Shown: in pieces, positions 18,121-39,100 of the stretch
Layout: each line of letters starts with the position of its first letter
Numbering within the stretch: the first letter of the stretch is position 1
From: Echinococcus granulosus
Lineage: Eukaryota > Platyhelminthes > Cestoda > Cyclophyllidea > Taeniidae
Assembly: GCF_000524195.1 (NCBI RefSeq)
Contig: NW_020170411.1
Location: 463,204 to 527,203 of the forward strand
DNA length: 64,000 nucleotides
Reading direction: 5' to 3'
Notes under the pieces: model-generated
The model's input: only the letters and a program-made list of their open reading frames with translations
The model's database searches: none
What the model was told of the DNA's origin: nothing
Made by a program: the position numbers and the translations under genes

Positions 18121-18150
18121 TCGTGGCTTAGCGGTTAAGGCAAATGCTTA
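18121..18150 (+). other. tRNA A-box-like sequence
   Basis: The bases TGGCTTAGCGGTTAAGGC near 18126-18143 match the internal promoter A box and D arm of tRNA genes closely. No B box (GGTTCGANNCC) follows within the expected distance and no cloverleaf is visible. It is read as a fragment of a tRNA gene or a tRNA-derived SINE. Confidence 0.35.
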
Positions 18151-19015
18151 AATATTTTAATAGAAGACTTTTACAGCATCCAAAAGTGGGAACAATCGTT
18201 AAGACGAACGCAAAAAAGCTTCAAAAGCATTTCTTTTCGGGGGGTTTGTGGAAGTGAGAAAAAAGTGCTTAAAAACTTGCTTAATCTACAAGCCTTGTTC
18301 TTCTGACTTTCTTGCATTTGCAACCTTTGTAAGACTGTGTGTCTAGAGCGTCTTTGAGAGGGTTAGCAGCAGGTATACCTGTCAATCCAGTCTATATTGA
18401 TGTCTACCATCAAGAATGCCTTAACCGAAATGCATAAAGGTCATGCAACGACCTCAATTATTCGTCGCTGTAGAGGCTGCATCGGGGCTGATGGAGGCTT
18501 TGGTGGCTGTCCTCGTGCTTTATTTATATGCATATATCTATACCAAAATACGTGAAATGCATTTGTTACTTGAAAACAGTTGTTTAATAGTTAAAATGCT
18601 TTAAAAGAACTCGCAAATATTTCAAACAAAACTTTGCAAATGCTGTGCATTGGTGAGGCACATTCTGGACATTAGGGCCTGCTAAGGTTATCCCTGAATT
18701 CGATCGTAAAGTTGGGATTGCATAGGCGTCAAATATCAGGTGACCGGGAAAAATTCTTTCAGTCTTCGAAAGAACTCGATGCAATGATCGTTTATTACTG
18801 GCGGGACCTGTGAAATGCCTTCGCGTAGATTAGGCACAAGGCATTGATATATATCTATCTGTTGACATAAAACCTCCCTGTCATTCGCCCCTCAGTATTA
18901 ATCCACTCTTACATCAACAAGTGTAAGGTGAACGGACCTACTAAACAAGTTGGACTTGGTTTCGGAGCTACGACTGGATCAACTTTTCTGAATTATTACC
19001 CTATATTCCTTGAAG

Positions 19016-19340
19016 GTGCTGTACGTGGCAGCAGAGCGCACTGGAAGAAGTGCGCTAAATTGTGCTCCTTATGATAGAGCAACTGAAAGATGGCTGCAGC
19101 ACTTCGAGAAGGGCAGTCTGACTTTAGAAGATTTCGATTTTGGTCCTCTTGTCTGTGCTCTGCACCTCATTCGCTCACCGCCTTCAAGTCTTGTGTCATT
19201 AGCTGCCGTTTCGAGCTTGCCTGGTTTGCGAATGAGCTTAAGCCAGACTGCAAAAGCTTTCCTTACCGTCTGTTGTCTAGCTTTTGGAGAGACCTTTCTG
19301 AGCCGCAGCAGAATACACTGCCTAGAAATGGTTCTACAGG
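19016..19340 (+). CDS. Unassigned exon-like open reading frame
   Basis: The frame is open for about 108 codons between a plausible acceptor (ATTCCTTGAAG, ending at 19015) and a plausible donor (CTACAG followed by GTCAGA at 19341). Its composition looks coding: ERWLQHFEKGSLTLEDFDF is followed by GPLVCALHLIRS, which suggests soluble helical protein. No family was recognised. It could be one exon of a gene whose other exons were not found, or part of the decayed retrotransposon that follows. A second frame over the same bases is also open, which lowers confidence. Confidence 0.3.
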
Positions 19341-21639
19341 TCAGATTGTTAAGATAAGCGTGTGATAAGCTCCCACTAGTGTTTCACGTGAGTGGCGGTG
19401 GGAGACTAGGGCATCAATTTGGCCTGCATTTTCTTCACCGTCCCAAAATGACGGTGGGTGATGAATTAAGACTGCCTACTATATTACTTGTGATGACTAG
19501 TGGTTGTTGTACCGAAAGCTATGTGAATGAACAGGCAATTGGTAATTGCTACAGATCAACAAACTCACTGCTCCACATACACATACATTTCGAGGGTGCC
19601 ACACCTGCTTGCTCCATACTTCTGGTCAGACAGACTACAAAAACAAAGGTGCACAACCAAGACTCAGGTGTGTAGCTAATATCAATTAGAAGGTGTGTAA
19701 GAAATCCTCTTTGTGAACAATCGAGACAATTGTCGGGGCTAGTGAGTCAGTAACTAGCATCTTTTCTACACGGCAGCGCAAAAATCTCACCATTCATCAC
19801 CACAAAATTTTGTCGCTGGAAGATTTGAAATGTAGACTAACTGAGAGAGGGAGATACCACCCCATGTGGTCCTGAGTGCTACTCCAATGATAATCTGTTA
19901 AGTGATGGTCATCACCTTCATATGACTTGGCACTGACATTGAACAGGGGAAAAAACGATCATGTGAGAAGCAGGGTAGGCAGCTGGAAGTGAGGGTTGGC
20001 AGGGCTAGGCTGTTTGCTTCTGGAGGCAAGGCTAATTGCGAAAGTGTTTAACCCCATCGCTGCTTCTGGTTGTTAAATTAGTTGATCCTCAAGTTCATAC
20101 CTCCTTTATTCATTGTATGCGACGACAGAGTAAGCCAGGTGTTTGACACTTTTTGTAAATATCTCCAAAGGGATTAGTTAAACATCAACGTAGTATTTGT
20201 CACCACTTTTAACACATCTTGAATTAAGTGGTACTATTAACCCTACAGATTCGCATTCCACTCGACGAGGGGCGATGATATTATAAGGTACTGAGGCATC
20301 ACCATCCCTGTTAGGGAACTGACTACTAAGAGACGGCCAAAGTTTCTCATTACTATTTGGGATACTTTGTGTACTACTAATTTGTGTGACGGTTCACATG
20401 AGTGGCTATTAACCACACCTTTGATGCAAGGAAGTTTTCAAATTAAGTGTGTCATCAACACTTGAAATAAATTCTTTTGATTTGCTTGAATGACTTCTTT
20501 CACCTGCAGATGCCTGTCGCAATTGTCGGTTTTCACGAAAGCGTCAACTCTTAAGGGTCACATAGGTCTTTCTAAAGCTTTATTAATTGCTTAGTATTTG
20601 TTCAATAATTACCAAAACGTGCTTCAGGTAAGGATACGGATGCTACCCCCAACGAACCAACTCGGTGCTCCCCTCGGTTGTGAGCTGCACTGATGGATTT
20701 GGATCACGAGTGAAACACTCAGGTTTCTTGACTTGAACGCTTGGATAAAATGTTGCAATTTTTTTACACAAGTTCCATTTCCTATACTGACCAATACAGC
20801 AACCGCTTTGCAATCGTCACTGAGTGATGGGCTTAGCTTGGGGTAGAACGTTTGCTCGTTATACCATAGGATAGGTGTCATTTGATCTCATGTGCAAAAT
20901 ATGGCTCTCATGTGAACTTTTATCTTGATATTTCTTCCTGGTTTTTTTGTTATTTGACCTAGATACCAAACTTGCCCACACTTCACAGAAAACGCTGAAT
21001 GTCAATATATCTGGGGAAGATGTAGCTCCAAGTATGATTATAATGATTTAAAAAGCTGAGCTTTCAGAAGGGCAACATTTTTAGCTCCTCCAAGAGATAT
21101 TTGGAAAGAATATGTCATACTTTATCCCCTGTTACCCCATGACAGTGTCTGGACTTGTCCGCCTACGTCGAGGCAGATTAATCTAGTTTGTATCTACCTT
21201 TTCACAGCTACTCAAAATATGAGTTCTGGAGTTCGATGACAGCCGAAATAACGGGACTATTTACAGGAACTCGGAACCACTCCAAATTCCTAGGAACTTA
21301 AAGTTGCTCCGAAGGGGGACTGAGGAACATTCACTTAGCACGGGGATGAAAAGGAAGAATAAACAGATTGCAACTTCATATTCATACTCTTTTAAAGCAC
21401 TTCCACTATCATACAAATGTTCTTACGAAGAGCCCTAGGGAATCTTATGTGGGTAAACGCCTGAAGCATAATTGCAGAGAAGTCGTGGCAGGTGAGTCCA
21501 TTGAAACCTATTAGACGCTTCAATATCACCAGCATTGGAAGTTGCCAGTTGAATTTCCGTCGAAATGAATCGGGATACGCTAATCATAAAATCAGGCAGT
21601 ACGTGAAGGGATTGTAAATGGCATTACTGGGGAGATACG
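19341..21639. other. Stretch without recognisable genes
   Basis: It contains several moderately long open frames (19379-19675 plus, 20624-20881 minus) with no family resemblance. Given the pol relic downstream, part of it may be the decayed 5' part (LTR and gag) of that element, but no repeat ends were identified. Confidence 0.35.
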
Positions 21640-24050
21640 AAGACGGTTTTCGCGAAAATTTTAGTGGATACCGTCCAGGTCAGTGCTTTGTGCATTTTAC
21701 CACTCCAGGGTACAGGGCTGTCCGTTCAGGTAGCTACCCAGGTATCTTGTGTCGATGAAGTCCGTCTGGCTGTCGCCCATCACACACTGAAGTCTCAACT
21801 GCACGCGATTGTGGTCGAATGGAAGAGGCTCAATGCATCAGTTTTTGCCTCGATTCACTGCGTATCTTACTTAATTCTGAGACAGAGCCTTGATGACTGG
21901 CATACTGCGTGACAAAGTGACAAACGAACAGAATGGTTAAGAAACTAAACTTCCGACATTGGATCATTACTTATGCCTAGGATCTGTATCCAGGTGCGAC
22001 AGATGTTTAGGTTGAAAATGGACACTTGATTTTACAGAAAACAAATTTCAAAGAACACTAGTTGGACCTTTTCCATACCAAGTCCCTTGCCAAATTTATG
22101 CACTCATCCAGCATTTTACTGATGCCTACAGTATTTCCTGGGGCACACAAGGTATGCAAACAGTTCAAAGTGGTTAATATTCGTGAATAATTTTCCACAG
22201 ATTCGTCCCTTGTGCAATTTCACAGTAGGTTATGCGCCTATCAGACGTTGGGGTTCAGGTATTCCAAAAGCTGAATTTTCACAGGCATGACTTCTATATT
22301 GATGAGCTGGAAACAGCCACGACCCCTACCGTCACTTAAACTTTTACATTGTCTAAATATGCCTTAATGCTGAGTGACCAAGCTTTCCACAAGCCTTGAG
22401 GTCGTCCGCTGGAATTTACAGCTTTAGTTTAGCGGATTTGTTCACAAGACCCCTCGGTCAGCACCACACTGCCGCACGCATCCCGCCATCCTAAATTACG
22501 ATGTTTAGTCTGACTCATGAAATGGGCTCCGGGTATTTGCGAAAGGGCACACTTCTCACTACCGTATGTGAAACAGTAATTTGAGCATGCTCCTACGTGT
22601 TTCAAGACTGCGGTCACCAGACAGAGGACAATTTCTCCAACCATTAACCAGCGCGCCACGCGTTCGGCTCATGAGCTAAGAAAAAGTCAAGGGCTCTATT
22701 CTGCATATTCGTTTCGTCCATGTGGTAGTACAATCATCTAGCTATCCAGTGGGCTTATTCACATCGATTTGCTTCAATAATCGAGTCTCAGCTCAGGTCC
22801 CCCACGCGACGTGTAAATAAGTTTCTAAGGTTAAAATCGGCTGCACCGGCATAAGTCATATTACAACAAAAATATGAGTGTCGTGGAAAAAGCAGACGAA
22901 AATGAATTTCAAGTGAGAGAAAGAGCGTGATAAAGCGTTCAAGAACTGAAGCGAATGCTGTGCTTTACACCGACTAGGTATTTTGCAACTTCAAATCGAG
23001 CGTCCCATCATTCGTGCTGGATACTGACGCTAGAGATGCAGCTGTGGGCGGTGTACTCTTACAAAGGGACAAAGAAGGAGTAAAACCCGTCAGCAAAAAG
23101 TGGGATAGAAGTGCGCAACACGACATGAGTTGTTTGCTATCTTCGCCATGTTCACACACTTCAGACATTACCTAATAGCGAGGAAGCTCATAGTGAGAAC
23201 GGATCATCAGGCTCTGACCTTATTAAGAGCAATGAGGGAGATAGACCGTTCCGATTCACACTGGTGCAGGGAGCTGCAGCTGCGCAATTTAACAGCAGAG
23301 TGCGAGAAAGCAATACGCGTAGTAAGCAGATGCTCTATCTCGCAGACCATCCGTAGCAGAAGCGGGTGGTGCTGTAGCGGTTACCATATTCTTGGGCGAG
23401 CCGACTAAACAGTATTAGAGAAATATGTAGCGCACCGATCCCAACAGAGCTCTTGTATACGAGGTGTTTCTAACATTCTGTTGCAAACTCACAGCGAAAG
23501 ACACTACTTCGTCGAGCAAGACGCCCAGATGGATATGGAAGAAATGGTCAAAACTTCATTTAGACGGTGGGGTGTTTGGTCCCCAAGCGCCTAGCTGTCC
23601 CAGGATCATTGGTTAAATAGATCGCTAGGAGTTGCAAGTTCAAAATATTCTGGTGGCTTACCATCACCCCAGACGTACTTGATTTCTGTCACACCTGCGT
23701 TAGTTGCATCAGATTCAAAAGGTCCTACCTCACAGCGATAGCACCGCTGCAATATATGCCCATAGGGTTTCAAGGAAAAGACTGGTTATTGGCATCACGG
23801 GTTCTTCACCACCCACCAAAAGAGAAAACTGATTTGTCCCTGTTATTATGGCATACTTGACAAAAAGAGTCAAGACAGAACCAATGAAGACAAGATGCTA
23901 AAAGGGTTGTTTCTGTTTACTTCAATCACTGGATTTGTCAACATGGATTGCCTGAAACGGTGCACAGCAGTTAAGGCGCTAATTCTCAAAGTCGACTCTT
24001 TACCAAACTATACAAACCTTCGATATTTCCATGACATACACGACACCCGG
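21640..24050 (+). mobile_element. Decayed Ty3/gypsy-type LTR retrotransposon (pol relic)
   Basis: Pieces of a gypsy-type pol appear in the right order on the plus strand but in shifting frames. Near 21655 the reading ILVDT...VSAL resembles the retropepsin active-site region with its glycine changed. At about 23000-23060 FVLDTDA and AAVGGVLLQRD, then at 23130-23230 LFAIFAMFTHFRHYL and VRTDHQALT, are the RNase H core. At about 23660-23770 WWLTITPDV, CHTCVSCIRFK and APLQYMPIGF match the integrase zinc region and linker, and near 23935-23990 WICQHGLPE plus a decayed D-G-NF block matches the integrase core. Reverse transcriptase should lie at 21900-22980 but was not recognised. Stops and frameshifts break every domain, so the copy is dead. 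Long terminal repeats were not identified. Confidence 0.8.
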
Positions 24051-24884
24051 ACCTCCTCAAGGAAATGGGGAAGTGGGAAAGACGAATTTTGCTTTTATTG
24101 GATTACTTCGGGCTTTCACTAGTAATGCACAAATGAATGACTACAATTTTAAATTTGGACTCTGCATTCTTGCGTACAGTGCCATCGGCTCCTAGGAGGA
24201 AACGTACCATAAACACATAAAGCGTTATATCTGTTCCCTTTTATTAATTGCTACCCAGTAAAGCATATCCTCGTCCAACTTATCTACTCGTTCTAAGGGC
24301 ATGAAGGTAGAGGTGGAAGTAAGTAAAATCGAGCCTATTACGTACGAAACATGAGGTGGAGGGATGAATCACAGGATCCATAGCAATATATTGATTTATG
24401 AAATAGAATGATAGTCCAGGATTCCATTTTTACGTCGGCGAGGTTATTATTCACTTAACCTGGTCCATAAATAAAAGAAGCTAGTAAGTAGATCAAAAGC
24501 AGTGAACGAAATTAGCAGTAATTTTATTTATCTATCTAGAGATGACTGTGTTTACAAACGTTGCACAACAGATGAAAGTGGAACACGTGCATAGGAAAGG
24601 GGCAACACTTATTACTGCGGAGATAACATTTAGTACAATCCCGAGTCCAGGAAATGAAGTTACTTGTCATGTTTAGTACAAAAAGATTTAAAAGCTCAAA
24701 ACCTTGCACACAATTATAAAAATTTTAGTTTTTAAATTGTTAAAGGCGTACTTACGTCTTTACTATGCGTTCGTATTCTTCATTTTAGAATTAGCTGTCT
24801 TTTAATGAACCACGACGACCTTAGTTAATCATTGTAATATAATTTGCACTGCTGACACCGTTTTGAACAAACGCAAGATATTCC
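24051..24884. other. Intergenic region upstream of TEAD
   Basis: AT-rich, with no exon recognised. It would include the TEAD promoter or a 5' untranslated exon. There is an in-frame stop shortly before the chosen TEAD ATG. Confidence 0.4.
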
Positions 24885-33781
<8,897 letters not shown>

Positions 33782-34861
33782 ATTTTACCATTAATTAAGC
33801 TAAAGCAGGCATGAATCTGCAAATATAGACTCGTTTTACGAAATCCCAGGGCGTTGTTTAAAGAATGTTTTAAGTGAATCGGTGAAATTACTTCCTTTCA
33901 ATTTTAATCAGTTGAACATGACTTTTCACTACTTCTTCTAAAGACCAAATTCAGTCTAAGCTGTCAAAATACTTGAAGTAAAAGTTCGTAGTAGCTGAAT
34001 GCTTTATGGGTGTCAAGTTTAAAAACTTTTTCCAAAGTATTTTCCATTTTAGGAAGTAAGATTTTGGGAAAATCAATTCAGTCAGTGATAGTGCTTCTTA
34101 CAGTGTACTTATATAATTTTATTACTCAAACTTGGGTACAATTACAGTTCTAGCATTTTGCTTTGTAAGTGGGACCTTCAGAAATAGCACCACAGAGCTC
34201 TTCTAGCGGTTTTACATCAATAGGACTTCTTTGTAATCGGAACACTTCGTCCCCTAGTTCCGCACCCTCATCACAGGGAAAGCGGTCAAAACATGAAAAT
34301 TGAAGCGCATAAATGCAGCAAAGCTAGCAACGCGTTAAAATTCCACTGTAAGCAACCGAGACCTACACGCCCAACGGACGCAATAAAAGATGTGAGATAC
34401 TTGTATGCAAATATTCCACTTACACCAATCTGAGACCCATCGATGGCATGAATTTTAAATCACAAAAAGCATTCAAAAGTTGCTTGAAATGAAAAACTAG
34501 GCAGGAGGTATGCACAAAAACATTCGGTATGTCTTAGTAATGACAGTGGATACAAAAGCGCCGCTTAAATAGGTAGACCAACAATTTTATCTTTACCTTC
34601 GACACTAATTCTGTCGGAAATTTGGATATTAGTAAAATGCGACCCTCTGTTTCCCATGGCTGTCAGAAGAGTTGAGGTCAGGGCAAGCGATACTATCACC
34701 AAAGCGCAGACCTGACCTCTCCGTGTATTTATCGAAGTAATATCTAGATTGGGTCTTCGACAATCTTACCTTTTTAAAAGAAGCTGACGAATTAAAACCC
34801 GAACAATATTCCTCTACTGTCTGCAACTTATCATTTCGAGTGATCTTTACATAGGAGCTGT
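33782..34861. other. Intergenic region between TEAD and the mariner relic
   Basis: TEAD ends on the plus strand and the Gα gene ends on the minus strand, so this is a tail-to-tail interval. No gene, structured RNA or clear polyadenylation hexamer was recognised here. Confidence 0.4.
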
Positions 34862-35830
34862 TTAAGTCAAACGAGGCCTACAGGGAGCGCAGTAAAAAAG
34901 GAATAAGTTCCAAGGATTGCAAATTGTATCACCTTTTGAAATAGTCACCCGCCACATCAATATACATATCTCAACGTAAACGCGGTACTTGAGAAGTTTC
35001 GGCATGGAGAGATTCTTGGAAAGGCTTGCCTGAACTACAGTGGAGGATGTGGCAATACCATTCGGCCGAATTGCATGCAGTGTGGTGTGAAGCATAAGTT
35101 GCTGCAGTGTTTTGAAGAAAGAGGGTGTTCTTACTAATTACACTTGACCGATTCTTTCACAATTGCATTTGCGCATCACGAAGAACATCAGAGTAATAGT
35201 TACTGCTAAAAGTAGTACTGTGGAGTAAAAATGAAAGCGGACAACACCTGATTTGTCCCAGGAAACACACCATCACCTTGTCTGAAGATGCCACTGCTCT
35301 GGGTTGTTTAAAGGAGTAAAACCCCATGACTTTATTACTCTGTCGTTTTGATTATGTGTACAGGTTTCGTCACACAATAATACGATTCTAGCAACATGGC
35401 CTTTCCTACCCAAATGCTCCTTTTGTTTGGTGCATTTTTGCCGGTCAAGAGTAGAAAGCTGTATGAGCACTCAACATTTCTGAACGATTATGTTGAGTTC
35501 ACTGTTGCACAAAGGAAATTAACCACTTGTACAATCTCAAGGTGGGTTAGTATTGCACGGTCAACACACAGCATTTATTGTTTGGATGGTGGAGTGAGAA
35601 TGGCTATGATAGGGTGGTTACTGAAAGAGGTACGTCCGTCTCTAAAACGCCTTCACAATCCAAGTGTCTTGCCGCTGCTAAGCTCCCACTACACATCTTT
35701 GTTTGAAGGATTTTCGCAAATATCTGCGAGTTCTATGAGATGGTTTACAAGGTCTTTTACCACATCGCTCTTTTCCATGCACACGCTACAACTGTCGGCT
35801 ACCATCTTGGCCCGTATTTGCGTTGGTTGA
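34862..35830 (-). mobile_element. Decayed mariner-family transposon
   Basis: Read on the minus strand, pieces of a mariner transposase occur in order. LLCDET at about 35350-35400 corresponds to the (T/L)CDE catalytic aspartate region. SNYYSDVLRDAQ near 35170-35210 matches the YY.DVLRRLRE segment. VAGDYF at about 34930-34960 matches the C-terminal GDYFEGD block. At the 5' end, 35700-35825, an open minus frame carries CSVCMEKSDVVKDLVNHL. The copy has many stops and shifts frame several times, so it is inactive. The longest open frame here (35396-35830, plus strand) runs against the element and is probably chance. Terminal inverted repeats were not found by eye. Confidence 0.65.
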
Positions 35831-36194
35831 TGGTTGTAGGACAAACTTGCCACTTACGGACGTGCGTATTAACGTGCTCTTTTCATACCTGTAAAGCTAC
35901 AAATGTCTATTTAAAATGAACGCAAAAGAATGGTCTAGATTTCTGAATAAGACTTGTTGTTAAGGGAATAGTGACTACATTTTCGAAACTCCTGTAATAA
36001 AAAGAAGATATTTGAGCAAGCATCAAGTTATTAAAAAAACCCATTACTAAGCGAAATACTTCGGATCAAATGGAGCTTGCCTTGAATGTTAAATGGTAAG
36101 AGAGTAAAAATGGGGTTATGTGCATAACAATGATACTATACAGTAAATTGTATGAGGCAAATCGCAGGAAATACCCCTACTGTTATAAAATCGG

Positions 36195-39100
36195 TCAGCT
36201 CAGCATTAGCCGTCGCAAGTTATTCTGGAGAATGGTATCCTGCATCGCGTTAAAAACCATTTGAATGTTCTTCGTGTCCACAGCTGTCGTGAAGTGCCTG
36301 TAAATAGTCCTCTTTCGGGGCACCCTATTAGAAAAATCACTTCCTCGCGAAGGAATAGCATTAGAAGAATTACTGCCACTCGCTTCCGTTTGCGGTTTAG
36401 AACCCATTCTTTGAAACCAGCATAATCGATTATGTCGCATTTCAGAAGTAGGGGGTAATTCCGCTCCGGAAGGATATACAACAGGATCCACTAAAGAAGC
36501 AAAGGATTCCACCAGGAAATTTTGTACTGAGACGAGATTAAACTCATCCGCATCATCGGGAAACTCTTGGAAATGCGCACGAATCCCAGAAACATGTGCT
36601 TCGATCTTCTCTTTGAGTAAATCAGTCTTGTTGAAGAAGATGATTATGGAGACCCGACGAAAGGTGTCAAGGTTGATGAGACCCTCGAAGACAGTCATTG
36701 CCTCGCGCAGTTTGTTTCGGCACTCTCCCGTCACTCGATCGAGATAGAGCTCGTCATAGTGGGAGGAGCCCACGAGAAAGAGGATGGATATCATATCAGT
36801 AAAGGTCTGGCACCACTTTCGACGTTCCTTTGTCTGCCCACCAACATCGACAAAGATTAATGGGGTTCCATGGACCATGATTTCTTCTTCAATAATGGAA
36901 TCTGTAGGACGGCGTGACCAAACTATATCCTCCTTTGTAGGGATATAATTCTATTTTTAGGTACATAAATTGACAAATTAGAGTTTAGGAGGTTATTACG
37001 AAAACACAAAAACACTTAAAATCCTCATAAACCTAAGCCTTGCACATTGTATTTAAAAGAAGTGTCTTTGTACCCTGAGAAGCCTTTGGTAAAGCGAACG
37101 ACTGCACTTAATATACATATTCCTACATGCTATTTGCTAACATAAACTCACAGGAATGGCAATCTGATGGAGACGGTTGAGATAGTAGCGCGTATTTTCG
37201 CTCTAAAACAGGAAGGATATGATTTTTCCAAAATAAATGGTTCCTGAAGCACATTAGGTTTCTTATGTCGTATTTAACAAACGTCCAAGAATTTCCAGAA
37301 TCAGCCAAATGCAAGTTTTAGGTGAAATTTGACATTTAGTACTTCATTAAATGTGTTGTAGAGAAAAGGTTAACCTCTAAAATGTGACACGGACACTTGC
37401 AACTGAGAATTTGAGTTGCGAATTGCATTAATGACTCCAAGTTGGTAGTTGGATACTTAGAAGAGAAACATTTCCGGTGACAGATAGTCAAAGGATACTC
37501 CTTATCACTTCATCATTGTGATATTCATAACGGAACACACATTTCATCGATGCAGCATGCCTCACAAGAGAATTACCATAAATATTTCCCTAATATTCCT
37601 TTCAAAACACTTTTTATAGAAAGCAAGTACTTTAACTATTGTGGTTTTAACTTTTTTGCATTCAGATTAGACAAATTTATACAGCTGTTTATCCAAACTT
37701 TGCATGTGGTTCACCATCAAATGTGGCCTGACTATAAGGGAATCAGTTCAAAAAGGAACGTCAGCGTGTGAATAATTAAGTTTATTTCAATTAATTAGCG
37801 GTTTTTTTATGTTACTGAAGGCAGCGGTTCACCATTGTCAGTGTTCCAGTGTTAAGTCAACAACACGTCAATCTTGGCAACGTGGAGAGAATGTGCTCCT
37901 TTTGAGATCCAAATTAATGAAATCTCTACGACGTTATTGATGAGATTTTCCCATCGCACTTTTATACTAACCCATTTGCTTTTAAGATGGAGTATTTCTA
38001 CGGGAAGATAATTTACGGTGTAGGTGTACTGAATGGAAACTAATCATTCAGACACCATTGGACACCGCTGTTTATTCGAAACTATGATTGCTTATAAGAT
38101 AATCTTCTGCAATTTTAGCGAAATTTCTTGTAAGAATTTGCATGTAAGCAGAAAACCTGTATTCATTGACATTCAAAAAGGCTTATGTTTATACTTCAGA
38201 AGAGTTTGCCCCTCTTGAATGCAAAATAAACAGGAAAGTGTATTTAAAAGGGGATATTTTAAAGCTGGTAAGCAGGAAATGTGATAAGAAGGTTCACGTT
38301 GAGTGGATAAGAAGTGTTTTTGTAATCGTGCCACAGAAGGTGCTTAAACCTGTGTGGTTTTGGGAGCCCACTTACAGGGAAAAATAAAAGAAGTGCAAAT
38401 TTTTGCCAAATCGCATTGCAATCATACTGTAAGCATGATGCAATGAAGGTGCGGATGATTGACCAGAGAGCCGCCCAACGATACATGCCACTCATGTGTC
38501 CCTCGGCTCTCGGTGGAACAAGCAACTAGGTTTTGGGATTGAGGGATACCGTGGGCATGAACAAGTTAGGCAGAGAAGATGGCGATTTAATTTGTGGTAT
38601 TTTGAGGTCAATTCATTCCTGGGTCTCAAATTGTATTTTTATCACAAACGTCAGTAAATTTTTGCGAGAAAGTGCTGCCTTACATGTGCACGTTCTCAAA
38701 AAAATCTATTCGACAATTACCTTTGATGAGTACTTCCTTTTAAATCCAGTAAAGATACTTAAATCAAATCAAGCACAAAGTACATAAAAATAGAAAAGTA
38801 TTGTGAACAGGAGCCTACCTTTTTAGATATTTGTTGTCGACGAAGCATGCTATATAAATTTGGTCTAGTTTTACGAATTTAAGCCAAAGCGTCGTCCGTT
38901 GCATTTGAGGCAATTCGCATCAACAGGGTTTTAAAGGCGAGTGAGAGGGGAGAACAGCCAAATCGTTCCAGATTGCAAATGTACCTCAGATTTTAAGGAC
39001 AAGTGGGCTCCTCAAAAATGATAAAGACTTGCAAATTTACATTTCTCATCTAGCTTAAATAAATGAAAGGAATTGGACCATTTTTAACAAGAAACCGAGT

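Larger units (their letters stand above)
14440..18959. other. Gene-free stretch downstream of RABEPK
   Basis: No exon was recognised on either strand. An AATAAA at 14539-14544, about 100 bases after the RABEPK stop, is the likely polyadenylation signal. The region holds a run of 13 C (16289-16301), a run of 13 A (17247-17259), a segment at 16098-16260 resembling the repeat near 5750, and a tRNA A-box-like site near 18126. Confidence 0.5.

Noticed and set aside
35396..35830. Plus-strand open frame of 144 codons
   Set aside because: It runs antisense through the mariner relic, has no family resemblance or splice context, and is best explained by chance.
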